This document shows, piece after piece, positions 22,244 through 33,071 of a DNA stretch of 64,000 bases. The notes beneath the pieces were generated by a model that did no database searches, was not told the origin of the DNA, and saw only the letters and a list, made by a program, of their open reading frames with translations. A program made the position numbers and the translations under genes. The stretch lies in NCBI GenBank assembly GCA_015179125.1, contig WHVA01000258.1:1-64000 (forward strand). The letters run 5' to 3'. How positions within the stretch are numbered: the first letter of the stretch is position 1; every line of letters starts with the position of its first letter. The DNA is from Gautieria morchelliformis. Taxonomy: Eukaryota; Basidiomycota; Agaricomycetes; Gomphales; Gomphaceae.

Positions 22244-23894
22244 AGGGGTGGAGAGGAAGGAGAGAGGGAATGAAGAAAGAAAGAAAACCATGCACTGGTA
22301 CCCTGTCAGCCACTCCTCGTCCCCCTCGCGTTGCACGTGATACTTCCACGGGATGACCTCAAGTGCCCACCACCAGGGCGGGCTGCACGCCGGGGTGAGA
22401 AAAATGAGCAGGGACGTGCAGGGGGTCAGGGGAAAGCATCCAGGACACGATGACGAGATGGGCAGTTAGTGAGTGGATAGCACAATGCAGCCGGCATGAC
22501 CCACCAGAGCGCATCCGTGAGATCGGCCTGTTCCTCGTCCATCGCGCCAATGAGGTGCGCGGGCATGGTGGTGTAGCCAATGGACACCGTCGGTTCCTCC
22601 GCGCCCCCGGTGGATGGCGAGGACGGTTCGGCGTAGTTAACGAGCAAACAATTATACAATACTACAAGGTGTCTTGCCTTAGGATTGTATGGATATATAC
22701 TGCTTGCAATTACTTGCATGGCCCTTGCAAGCGTGTATGAGGCGCTGGCATGATTATGTGCGTGCAATAATGAGATTTGGTAAGTCAATTCAATGTCCGA
22801 CACTTTCCAAGTTGCAACTCCTTCCTACCACCATCACCCCCCAACAACAAACACCCATTCACATCGACGATAACTACTCTCGAACTCGGTGAGCATGTGT
22901 CATGACGCGTTTATTTCTCATACTCAGGTGCTCTGTCCTGCCATTTCTCACCCCATTTCCGTGTTCGTTCCGATCGCCATTGTCGTGTTCGGCAACCGAT
23001 TCTCGCTGTTCGCGCCAATTACCATAGCTACGCTGTCAAATGCATGATCGACGTCTTTGGACTGACTCGGCAGTCATCGCTGGGTCTACCACCTCCTCTG
23101 CTCGACCCTCTTCCGATGGTGTTCTGGTAATTGGATTGTCATGACCTGTGTATTTCCTGCATCTTGTTATCCCCATTTCCCCTTTCGCTACTCCTCCCCA
23201 GTGTTCGCTCAGCTTCGCCCTCCACCTCGACCTGTCCTCCTCTATGTCACCTCTGTTCGCCCTTCCTCGCATTTCGCCGAACGATCATTCGCTGCTCGCA
23301 TCATTCGCCAACAGGCACACCATCAAATCACGATCGACATCCCTATCCGTCATGATGGCTCATCAGTAACTCCATCAGCTTCTCAATCCAACCCTCTTTT
23401 GGTGTTCATATGAGCAGGGTGCGTTTGCGGGATGTCCTACCCGTAGGTCGTGTGGGATCAACCCAGTAGATGAAGAACCCGTGCAGGGCAGTGTATATGC
23501 GGGCCCCAAGACATGATTTCGTATACAGGTGTCTTCGCCACCTTCACTCTCCGTCGTTTCATGTTCTCCCTCTTCTCTCATTCTATTGTATGTTTATTCC
23601 ATCTATGTTGTATCATGACTGCACACCCCTATCCAACCCTGACTCATGACGGCCTCTTTCCTATTCGCTGATACCTTACGAGCATTCGATATAAGTAGTT
23701 TACATTCGCATGTATATTCCCCAGTTCAATTATCATACGTCGTTCATCTTGTACAAATTTGACCTCACTGTGGTCATCGTCTTAACCTTTCTCTTGGAGA
23801 TTTCCATCTTCGACTAGCAGAGGACTTAGGCGCCACTGGTGAGTTCTCATACTTCATCTTTGTTACCTTAGCCTTCGAACCATTTTCTGTGCTG
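22244..23894. other. No gene recognised
   Basis: Two weak minus-strand frames (22426-22803 and 23036-23272) have no recognisable domain. The sequence around 22900-23600 is C/T-rich with many TTCGC words. I cannot support any gene here. Confidence 0.35.
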
Positions 23895-24171
23895 TTGGCG
23901 AAGGGCTCCGAAGGAGCACCTTCGCCAGCGAAGGGATTGTCGAGACTTAGACAGCCCTTCCGTGAGACCTTGCACGTTACATCGTCAAGAGCCATGGGCT
24001 ATTTCGCTATGACTGTAGATAGGGTGAGCCCCGTTCGGGCAACCCTCCTATCATGTGAACACTCATTGGTTCACCTATTCGCCGAACGGCATACTTATTC
24101 GCACAAGTTATTCGGGCATTCGCTGTGTTCACTAATACATGATCTTAACGCCTAAAAACCAATCTTGACAA
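23895..24171. repeat. Dispersed repeat, right copy of the inverted pair
   Basis: Reverse-complement partner of 17345-17515, with the same terminal words (CGCCTAAAAACCAATCTTGACAA at the outer end, GGGCTCCGAAGGAGCACC at the inner end). It contains about 100 bp that the left copy lacks. The two copies are about 6.4 kb apart. Confidence 0.7.
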
Positions 24172-25970
24172 TGTCCTCGGTTAGATGATGGAGCCTGCAA
24201 CCAGGCAAACGCTAAGCAGGTCACCTTTTCATGTCCTCATTAAGGGGTAGGATAAGAGCTGTTTCTATGGCTGGTTGAACATGAGTAGGGGGTGGGATAG
24301 GAGCCATTTACATGGCTGGTTTAACATGAGTATGGTTAACATGAGGTGCCTGTAACAACACTTAAGAGTCTTGACTAATGTCCACGCGGATAGCTTTTCA
24401 GTGCAGGGCACCCTCACCCTCTGTGCCCTCATTCTCTCTGGGACATCTGAGCAAGGTTCTCAGTTCTGGAGAGAAAGATGAAATGCAGTCTGGCCTGTTA
24501 TATGAACGGCGGACCGTATTGTTCTCATGTGAGATGCAGCCATTGTCCACATGCTGGAGTCAATGGTGCATGGTCAATTAAGGTAGACAAAGCATATAAA
24601 TACGGCAGATTAGACACAGCTACAGACCGAATGAGCCTCTGGTGCAATTAGGATGATACAAGAGGGTACTCACCTTGGAAAATGCTTTGACAGCCTCCAG
24701 CTATGATAAGGCTGCATTGCCTCCTGGCTGGACCTTGCTGCGGGGAGGCCCATGATATTGTCAGAGAGAAACATGCCAGGGCAGGGTTGGCCAAAAATTC
24801 AGGCCTGAGAACAAGCAGATTTGCCTATGAAAATTCTTGGGTTGGATCAAAGGTTGACCCACCTTCTTTTGGTCACAATTAGAGTACTGCAACACTGAGA
24901 TCCAAGTTTTGAGAAATAGCAAATTTACTCGCCAACCAGGTCACCTACCTAGGATCTGACAATTATCCTGAACCCTCCTGGATCTACAGATGATAATGAG
25001 CACGCATATATGGGATTCGATGCAGCGGCCAGGCAGCAGCTAAAAGTCAGGACAGAAATGTCATAGCGGCATGACAGTAACTCACCCGCAGTGTGACAGA
25101 ATTAGAGTTGCACAGGGACATAAATAGAATAGTGACACAGGCAAAAATAGACTACAAAAGGACAGAAACCTGGTGGAGGGCCGACACCAATGTGGAATAA
25201 CAGTGACCAAAACTTGATGTGGACTCGACACAAAAGCAAATTTTCAGGGACATTAGGTGTAAAGAAAGGGGACACAAAGGCATGTTGGGGACCGAAATGC
25301 AATATCAAGTCACATTATTAGGTCATGATTTCCTTTCAGACATCAACAGGGCAAGCACTGACAGAGGACAGGAATAGAATAGGAAATTAGTATAAAATCC
25401 CGACAAACATTCATGTATACTCAGCTTAAGTTTCTATCCCCCCGATATACATTGATCTCGACTGGTCTTCTTAAGTGCCTAAACTACACTCTTAAGCCAG
25501 TCCTATCGACTACTTAAAGCTCCGATTTACACTTCGTTACATGCCGGCAGCTCTTGTAAACATTCACTGCGTTTAAGCCCAATATTTCCAGGTCACGGAT
25601 AGCTGAGTCTAGATAGGCAAATATAATGTCTTTGGAGTGATGAGAGGTCACCTTATCACACGTCTGTTAAGGTCTGTATGACTACGGCTATGCACAAATA
25701 TTGTAACATTCCAGAGACCAGTAAGATTGCCTCTTCACAATTTGTGAAGGTGTGGCCATACTACCTTTCTGGGCTCCAGCGAGGGCTGTTATCCTCATCT
25801 CATCGCAAGCTAGCAACCTCAGTTAACCTCATCTCATCGCACGCTAGCAACCTCAGTATAGGCAGAGTTTACAGATGATAGGTAGGTCTGTATAGCTCAG
25901 AATAGGTCATATATATTGTATATATGTAAAAAGGCATTCTAATCATGTGTGAAATAGCCTTCCATTATTC
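24172..25970. other. No gene recognised; small tandem duplication and a possible LTR promoter
   Basis: About 41-bp units (ATGGCTGGTTGAACATGAGT / ATGGCTGGTTTAACATGAGT) are duplicated at about 24250-24345. A TATAAAATCCCGAC at about 25391 followed by a pyrimidine-rich stretch resembles an LTR promoter but no borders are visible. CTCATCTCATCGCA is duplicated near 25795-25845. Confidence 0.35.
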
Positions 25971-25974
25971 TGGA

Positions 25975-26220
25975 AGGTTCTGAGCACGGTTGCAGTATGA
26001 GGGGAATCGGCAATGACTTCACCCATCATGCTGAGCTGGCTCCTAAACTCTCTCATAGTTGAGAGATATATCACAAGTGATTGTCCTTTGACCAAGTGAT
26101 AGGATTCGTATCTAGTCTGAACAACATTGATTTTTCTCGGATCAGTAGATTTGAACTTCCTGATGATGATGTCCCAGGCTGCCTTCGCCTGATCTGTATC
26201 ATCAATAGCTGCCTGTAATT
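25975..26220 (-). pseudogene. Copia gag fragment (UBN2-like)
   Basis: An open minus-strand stretch of about 80 codons without an ATG-initiated frame of useful length reads as a Copia gag core: DQAKAAWDIIIRKF, STDPRKINVVQTRYESYHL, VKGQSLVIYLSTMREFRSQL, VLRTF. This pattern (A..AWD.....F......., L..L....) is typical of UBN2/gag domains of Copia elements. No zinc knuckle or pol follows, so it is an isolated fragment. Confidence 0.7.
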
Positions 26221-26800
26221 CTGCTGAAATGCATAATAGGATTTGGTTACAGGCCGAGTTTTTTCTGTCATTCTACTCAGAAATTAATGGGGTGAGTAGC
26301 GTGAATCCTCACAGTGGTCGTGGGGCACCCATAACGCATATATATACCCAAGAAAACCCCATATCCTCGTCCTACCTGGCTTTGATGCCCATGCCTGTCG
26401 GCAATCCGTATTGCATAAAATCTCAGATATCAGGGATGCTGCACTCACAACAAAAGACAAAGCAGCCATACGTCGCATTTGTGTGTACATGTCCCATTCC
26501 AGCAACGTGCCACCTCCCATGGCTCCTTACAACGCAATGATCAGCGATGAATTTTAATGGTGGGAGAACTTCAGCAAGGATGGGGCATCAAAGGCTGGAA
26601 GACGTACGGGAACCTAGAGGCTAGAATCTTTTCTTGAGCTTCCATTGGTCATTTTAGCTCACGAGGGCGAGGGTGATGATGATGATGAGGGTGAGGGCGC
26701 CAACAAATGTGCCGCTGGAGATGAAAGCATGGCAAAGGTGGAGATGATGATAGTGGGGGGGCTCAAGGAGCGGATGTAAGATAGCATGCGAGATGGACAC
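26221..26800. other. No gene recognised; GATGATGAGG microsatellite
   Basis: The only structure is a GATGATGATGATGAGGGTGAG tract near 26677-26700. Confidence 0.4.
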
Positions 26801-27292
26801 TTATATAGTGAGATGCATCATTGAGTGAGCTGGCACTAGCCGAATTACTAGTACTAGTGCTGTAAAAAAAATCATTAAGTGCTTTCTGAGGAAGATAGAG
26901 CTATACGTAGACCGGAGACACCGCCTGAACGGACCTAAACAGGGCTGCGATGAGTCAATATCCTCAGGCCTCTGATAAGTTACGTAGCCATACTTGGTCA
27001 GAGACCTTCTCAGCTGTGTGAAGGTTAGATATTCAGAGCCCGATGAGTCAATAGCGTCGGACCTCTGACAAGGTAAGTGACCAGATCTGGTCAGAGACGT
27101 TCTCAGTTGCATTAAGGTTATATATTCAGAACCTGCCGACAGGCGAGGTTGATGGATGTCCATAGATATAGGTGGACCGTACGTTAACATCACCTTAACA
27201 ACGTCTACGGCGGTTGACATGGTATATTCCGAGCTTGGCGGACGTCGCCGAACTACGGTAATAAAGGGCTTAAACGCAGTGATTACCAACAT
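26801..27292 (-). CDS. Hypothetical protein with an internally duplicated segment
   Basis: An open minus-strand frame of 163 residues of unknown family. The protein contains two copies of a motif (GSEYLTFTQLRRSLTKYG and GSEYITLMQLRTSLTRSG, each followed by QR...IDSS), reflecting a DNA duplication of about 96 bp (about 26947-27042 and 27045-27141). A hydrophobic C-terminal segment (FFTALVLVIRLV) could be a membrane anchor. There is no neighbour evidence and the start is uncertain. It may be a small host gene or chance coding in a duplicated sequence. Confidence 0.3.
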   Translation of the reverse strand: MLVITAFKPFITVVRRRPPSSEYTMSTAVDVVKVMLTYGPPISMDIHQPRLSAGSEYITLMQLRTSLTRSGHLPCQRSDAIDSSGSEYLTFTQLRRSLTKYGYVTYQRPEDIDSSQPCLGPFRRCLRSTYSSIFLRKHLMIFFTALVLVIRLVPAHSMMHLTI

Positions 27293-27615
27293 TCTAGTAC
27301 CATCATATTAAGTAAATACAATTCGATGCAAGGCGGCGAAGTGTAAGCGGAGGCACAGGTGCGGTTTTTATGAAAGGGACGTGGGTGCTCAAGTCCATGG
27401 TACAAAACTGACAGGTGCGGCTCATCTGCAGCAGCTTAGCGTTGAATAAATACCCACGTCTGTTGCTAATGGATTTATGCAAAACATGAACATCCACCGA
27501 ATCGCACCATTACCTCATACGCCGTTCTGAGTAGTCACCTGCTTCATAGTTAAACAGAAGAGCGTTGCTCAAGCGAAAGCCCTATGTCATGCATTTTTAT
27601 CAGTTTACCACCCGG

Positions 27616-28613
27616 CTAAAGAAATAACTCGGATGCCTCACCAACTGGTGGGACCTGCTTATCCTGCCAGACATCAATCCTACACCTCGGACTCGCACAG
27701 AACAGCTCGAAGCTTCCAATCCCATCAGCCTTGCAAGGGAACTCTCGTGAAACAACGGTCCTATTCGCCGACACACGGAAACTGAAGATATGTCCCTTCC
27801 TCTTGGGGCGCGTACGGTATGTGAGTTTACGGGGGTCGAGCCAGGTATTGGGAGCGACGTCCAATTCCCAGACTTCGAGATCCGAAGTGTCACCTTCGAG
27901 AAACCAGTTGCGCTCGCGGATGCCGTCGGGTCCTTCCGAACCTGGAATGTAACGAGCAGAGTCGGGGAGCGATAGCTTAAAGCGACACCATTCCATTGCC
28001 CAATCGCGTGTGCGAAACTGGGCGACAGTGGATATCTGTTTGAACTCGGGCTCAGCTGACATGGCCGGTACCTACAAAAGAGTAAACTCACCTCGTTGGT
28101 TGCCACCAACTGTCTATCCTCAGGTGATACAGTCCCGAAATACGTGAACTTTCTCCTGGGATCTACATTGCCTTCCACCACCGTGTCGGGTCTCGTACGA
28201 TCGATCCGCGCAAGTACCCACGGGAATGTGGTAATCTTGGTGTCCTTGGGGAAAGCGTGACTGGTGTAATTTATGCTCTCGAGGCCGATGAATTGGTTCG
28301 GGCGAGGGAGCGAAGCCGGTGTGGGCGGAGAGGGGGTGATGAAAGGTAAAAGAAGGTTAACAAGGTTGAAAAGTGTGCAAAGGACGGTGAGGACTGAGGC
28401 TAGAGCTATCAGACGTGGGTGGTGCGGCCTCGATGGAGGAATGCCTAGCTCGGCGAGGTCTTCAATTCTGCAAGGACGCCTGGTATCATGGAAAAGCTCA
28501 CCCGTTTTCCCCTCGTGTTCGTCAAGCAGCGTTAGGGTCTCCGAGCTTGACGGCGACCCAGGATGTAACGACTGATACTCCTCACCCTTCGATGACCTCC
28601 AAAACGAAAACAT
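27616..28613 (-). CDS. Single-pass membrane protein of a basidiomycete family (unknown function)
   Basis: Two exons, 28613-28092 and 28035-27616, joined by a 56-bp GTGAGT...AACAG intron, give 313 residues in frame. A Ser/Glu-rich cytosolic-like head with YQSLHPG is followed by one membrane segment at about residues 68-91 (LIALASVLTVLCTLFNLVNL). A long outer domain has FGTVSPEDRQLVATNE, STVAQFRTRDWAMEWCRF, WLDPRKLTYRTRPKR and CSPRCRIDVWQDKQVP-like features. I recall similar Agaricomycete proteins, sometimes labelled But2-domain-like, but no function is established. The gene is head to head with the UstYa-like gene 363 bp away. The ATG at 28613 was chosen because upstream sequence in the same frame lacks family features. 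Confidence 0.75.
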
Positions 28614-28976
28614 TTGCAAGAATGGCGCAGGTATGAGGTTCAATGCAGATATACGAGGCGGTTCGGATGGTGTCCCGGGGCCTGCAATGAAGGCTGATGC
28701 AGCTGTGATTGCGATGGAACCTCCTGAGTCTCCAACAATCAGAAGGGAAGCCGACAAACAATCATATTCAACTTCACAGCCATGTGTGGCTGTTTTAGTC
28801 ACCCGGCTCCGATGTTCAACTGGAGGTGCCGCCCAGAACTACGTGTGATGATAGCCGCAATCTGCCGCAGAATATAAGCCAGTAGCCCCAATTGATCAAG
28901 TTCTTGATCTCCGCCGCCCACCGAGCCAGTCATTTAATTTTTATCATCCACCGTCACCGTCGTCGTCGACATAATT
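28614..28976. promoter_or_regulatory. Shared intergenic region of a divergent gene pair
   Basis: The start codons at 28613 (minus) and 28977 (plus) are separated by 363 bp, so this region must hold both promoters. Just upstream of the plus-strand ATG is a GTCACCGTCGTCGTCGAC stretch. No clear TATA box is visible. Co-regulation of the two genes is inference. Confidence 0.5.
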
Positions 28977-29534
28977 ATGGCTACAGCGGCGACAACAGGA
29001 AAGAAGTTTGCTGGTATAGCAGCATTGTCTCTGGCGGTGTTCATTTTTGCTTTGGTGGTCTCGCGTAAGACGCAGCAAATACCCTATCATCCCGGTAATG
29101 CACATAGTAAGCCGTCCGAGAAACTACTCTCTAACTTCATTACAGAGACCTCAGCGATCCCTGCGTCAAACACTCGAGGCAGGACAGCAGTATGGATTGA
29201 CGACACCGTCCACTACCAGCTCCGCGGGAGCGCTGCCGACGCAGAATTCATGCAGCTAGCACCATTCGTCTCCCCAGATGACCCAGAGGCAGAATTCTCT
29301 TCCACAGCGATGGTTCATCAACTCCAGTGTCTCCAAGTGCTCCGAGCTGAGTATACCGCCGGGCATGTAACGGAGCTCTCCCAGCACTGCATGGAATATC
29401 TCCGTCAATCGATCCTTTGCTCGGCCGATACGCGCCTGGAGAGTGTGAGGTTTTTTCGTCCGCCACATGTGGTGGCTTTGCCTGGGGAGTATGAGTGTAA
29501 AGATTGGACAGAGGTTCTGAGGAGCGCAAATTGA
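28977..29534 (+). CDS. UstYa-like (DUF3328) oxidase
   Basis: Member of the UstYa/DUF3328 family, membrane-anchored proteins that oxidise and cyclise peptide backbones or other metabolites in fungal clusters such as ustiloxin. An N-terminal membrane anchor lies at residues 12-30 (AGIAALSLAVFIFALVVS), followed by WIDDTVHYQLRG, the first metal-type motif HQLQCLQVLR, the second HCMEYLRQSILC with DTRLE, and the closing CKDW. The first motif is normally HQLHC; here the second His is Gln. A likely 51-bp intron at 29095-29145 (GTAATG...CTAAC...TACAG) is in frame. Spliced length is 168 residues, unspliced 185; both fit the family. It is divergent from the membrane-protein gene upstream. Confidence 0.85.
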   Translation: MATAATTGKKFAGIAALSLAVFIFALVVSRKTQQIPYHPGNAHSKPSEKLLSNFITETSAIPASNTRGRTAVWIDDTVHYQLRGSAADAEFMQLAPFVSPDDPEAEFSSTAMVHQLQCLQVLRAEYTAGHVTELSQHCMEYLRQSILCSADTRLESVRFFRPPHVVALPGEYECKDWTEVLRSAN

Positions 29535-30619
29535 GATTATCGTTCTCTGTAGTACTATTATTTTGATATTGGGAAGGAGTTGCTACATTCTCCACCATAG
29601 CCAGCCGTGAATGGCACCACGATGATCCAGGACCATGTCAGAGCTCCTAAGTCGTTTACCTTAATTAAATTCGGTCCACTGTGCCCAAATCTGCCACACC
29701 GCAGTGATGTTGTCCGGCGTGACCGCGTGGCGCAGAGTAGTGGAAATGAGCCAACCTAACCTCCACTGGCAGCCTGGCGTAATATCACAGTGCAAGCATG
29801 AATATATAACGGTAATCCATCGTAATTAATGTCGTCTGGTTATGTCCAATTTCGGAGTCTTGTTGATTGGACCACTCTTCCTTCGAAAAGCCATATCTTG
29901 TGTTGACCAGGCTACATAGGAGATGACATGCGGCTCCACCTACCAGTGACCACTAAGGCGGGACAAAATTCAACACCATGGGGGGACTTCAACGTCTATG
30001 CGATGATTGTCTAGCGTGACATGCATAACGGTGACAATGTTTCATCACCTACATTGCCAATGCAGTTGATGAAACATTGCTTGACCGAATTGCATCTTAT
30101 GCTCTCGTCAATTCTAGCGCGACCGCCGAATTGTGTAGGACAATTTACTTAGTTTCTGATATTCAATAGACTCCTCACGAGACAAAGGGCCCGGGCCCAC
30201 TGAGGGCTGATCTCAGGAATTAACGTCTCCCGCTCATGCGCCAGCGTCAGGAATAGAGTACGCTGTATTCGTTCAGCGACAAACTACTCTGATTTCACGA
30301 AAACGAAGTCCAGAATAGTTCTTGGATTGAGTGATCTTAGCAATGTGGAATGATGACTGTTGGAGGCATCTGTAATGCCTGAAGTCAATGAGAAGACTCA
30401 CGCAAATCTCCGGATAATTTATCAACTCGTGTAAGCAGGGATCAGTCCAACAGGTTCTTATTGAAGTACCCTCGAACTTCTCTTCCTTATGTTCTCGGCA
30501 ATGGTGGGAATGGAGTTGAAGCAGAGATTCAAGTTTGAGTTTGATATACATAGCCATGGGGTGCATGTATCTACATGATTCTGGCGTAATTCCCGACGCG
30601 TGTGATGGCAGAGGCCATC
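29535..30619. other. Intergenic; 13-bp perfect inverted repeat
   Basis: No gene is recognised. CAATGTTTCATCA at 30035-30047 is perfectly inverted at 30067-30079 with a 19-bp spacer. It could be a regulator site or a small cruciform. Confidence 0.5.
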
Positions 30620-31876
30620 CTAGACAGATGGTTCCATGGGGCTGACTTTGGTTATAGATGAAGCACGGCCGTGAGAAGGAAGCGTCTTCATAACCTCTCC
30701 ACTATTCCGGGCCAAAGCCGACTGTTCCAAGTCTTGGGTTTTGGTGGGAGAATCAGCATATTCCATAACAGTATCATGCATCGTATTCCGCGTCCATGCT
30801 TCACCTTTGGACATCCGGTACGCAATCAGGTGGGGTGCGAGCGCCTGTGTATACCCAAAACGAGTTCCATAATGACAATACCAGCGACAGGTCAGTTACA
30901 GAGTATACATGAGAGAATGTGACCGACCGTCATGACTCCATATAAACCTTCGATCGCAGTCGCCACTGCTATATCCGTACGAAGGCTCACGACCTGGGCA
31001 AGTCCAACCGCCGAGTACAATGCAGCAGATTCAATGACCATCGCAGCGAAAGGAAGGCACCGCAGTGCATGATCCCGACCAACAGATCGAGTCAGCGTGT
31101 GTCGGTAATAAAGCAAACGGCCGGCGATGAGGATGCTCAAGATGATATTCATGCCCACAGACAACGAGAAGAAGATGAGCGGGACAGGGATCGATCGCAG
31201 ACTAGCAATCAAGCCTGCCTGCTGACCGGTCTGGATCAGCAGAATTAATGAAAATGCTGTGATCGGGGTTATGCTAATTGATCCCTCATGACAGGGAAGC
31301 CCAAATCTTACCTATTGATGCTAGATAAATCAGGAAGGGGAATATGAAGACGGCCAGGTATTTCCCATTCCATATAATTATGGCACGACATAGCTATCGA
31401 ATATCAGTCAATCGATCTCCACGACGCACGCCGTCACAATCTTACCAATAACCCGTCCTGTAACCAAGTAGCGATTGTAAAGCCCGCGAGCGCCGCAAAG
31501 GAAAACGGCAGGTTGCTGTACCGCTGCTGATAAGCCACGGGGCCACCAGGAATGTTCCGATTGTAAACAAAGGAACGCGCAATCAGGTCGATATTCCCAG
31601 CCACCCCTATGAGAACCGCAATTTGCTGTATGGTCAAGAACGTGATCAACTTCCATGATGCTTTGAAGCGCCCCTTCGAGATCAAGTTGCTGAGAGTTAG
31701 GATGTACAGAGTGACAGTGATGCCTGCATGCCATGTTAGAACCTTTCTTTCGATCGGAGAGAAGTTGAAGACTGGCCGTAGAACAGCGCCTCGAATGAGG
31801 CCTCGACAAAGAAAGCATGTTCTACCCGAATGACTGTGGCGGGCTCGTTAGGAGCAAAATCTGGCGATACAGACAT
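30620..31876 (-). CDS. Seven-transmembrane protein, paralogue A
   Basis: Five exons: 31876-31777, 31723-31446, 31393-31312, 31256-30928, 30844-30620. They total 1014 bp, in frame, 337 residues. It belongs to a basidiomycete 7TM family of unknown function (receptor-like topology): an extracellular-type head (MSVSPDFAPNEP, EHAFFVE), hydrophobic helices including WKLITFLTIQQIAVLIGVAG, IPVPLIFFSLSVGMNIILSI and MVIESAALYSAVGLAQVV, the loop ALAPHLIAYRMSKGEAWTRN and a Ser/Thr-rich cytosolic tail. Exons 1, 2 and 4 are exactly as long as in paralogue B (100, 278, 329 bp). The first intron starts GC (GCCAGT) where B has GT. The fourth intron is longer than usual (83 bp, GTCGGT donor). Confidence 0.85.
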
Positions 31877-32874
31877 TGCTGAATTCAACTGGTTCGCTGC
31901 GTTGCTAGCCTGTCGGGGAGAAGGACGAACTGAGCTGTACAGGACGTGGGAGGCCGAGCGCGGACGCAGGAAGGTGCAGGCGTAGGGTGCACGTCATATA
32001 TGTAATTAAAATGTAGTTCCGCGATGCCCATGTTCGAAATGGAAGAGATAACTAGCTCCGCGATGCCCATGTTTGAAATGGAATTAAGAGATAAGTCAAT
32101 TATGGACTTAACTATATGAGTATGGGGAAAGGGTTCAGATGGGGAACAAGGAGCGCGGCTGCCACCGGCTAATTGTGGCGGAAAAATCCGAATGACCCTG
32201 GTACCTCAGTTATCAGGTTCCTTGACCATATCAGACGAGACGCGCTGGATGGGCGACGAATCTACTGCGTGGCTTTGTGATGAGCCGGGGCCGCCGCGGT
32301 GGAAGCGTCGGCAAACGGCCTTGGACCCAGGAGCTAAATAAGTAGTAGGTAGCATTTGGGCGGTAATTGTCAGAACCTGAGCAAAATGACCGTTTCATAG
32401 GATAGACAACGGCTTGGAGCAGCAACGCACGAAAACAGCCTTTCAGAAAGAGAAATTCCGGCCAAAGGGCCAGACCAGGCGACAGGCGACAGGGCTCGTA
32501 CGCCCATCAGTGTCCGATTCACAAGAGGTCTTCTATGGGTGGGAAGTTTCTTGTGTACATAGCTGTGTTACTTGGCATGTGCCATAGGTATTAGTAGGTG
32601 GCAGTCAGCCACCGTGATACATCATCATGCACCGCTCCTGCAGACGTCAGTTTGGCATTGGTTCGATCTCAGATCTCATCCTTCAAGTCAGGCAATCCCG
32701 GCTCTGCGCCACATGCGCTTAAGCTTGTAGAGACACCTCATTCGGAGCCTATCACCGGTGTGCCGACTGTCACTCAGATCTGAGTAAAGTTTGTATAAAG
32801 AGACAAGCCATTCGGCCCCGTTTGCGTCCAGTCCCCCATCTTGACCACCCCCATCTCTGCAAACATAGAAAATT
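31877..32874. other. Intergenic, no gene recognised
   Basis: A short direct repeat (CCGCGATGCCCATGTT, at about 32021 and 32060) lies upstream of the 7TM gene. Otherwise nothing is supported. Confidence 0.45.
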
Positions 32875-33071
32875 ATGCGGATTTCTATCGTCGCCCTTGT
32901 TATCCAAATGTTCTTCATCGCTGCCCACGCAGCCCCCACTGCCCCCGAACCAGGTAAACTTTGATTTGTGCATGGGCTACGATGATTGCTTGCATGCTAA
33001 TGTCCCGGGCAACAGGCAGTGAATTCGTCGACCCAGACAGCACCCAGCTTGACGCACCCACTTGGTTTTAG
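32875..33071 (+). CDS. Small secreted peptide precursor (44 residues)
   Basis: The ATG at 32875 begins exon 1 (32875-32953). A 62-bp intron (GTAAAC...GCTAATG...AACAG, 32954-33015) and exon 2 (33016-33071, TAG stop) give 44 codons in frame. Residues 1-19 (MRISIVALVIQMFFIAAHA) form a signal peptide with an A-H-A cleavage site, leaving about 25 residues that are Pro/Asp-rich (APTAPEPGSEF, ending DAPTWF). There are no cysteines, no CAAX box, no internal repeats and no Lys-Arg processing sites. It therefore does not match mating pheromones, cystine-rich effectors or ustiloxin-type precursors. It lies between a 7TM gene and an MFS exporter. The correct splice frame supports a real gene, but it is short and has no known family. 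Confidence 0.5.

Noticed and set aside
27600..28802. Single 400-codon minus-strand ORF spanning the membrane-protein gene
   Set aside because: After 28092 this frame runs through the intron into nonsense sequence. The spliced two-exon model keeps the family motifs in frame.
32875..33071. Mating pheromone precursor linked to the 7TM genes as a STE3-type locus
   Set aside because: The peptide has a signal peptide and no C-terminal CAAX box. The 7TM proteins lack STE3 features I would expect and belong to another common basidiomycete family.
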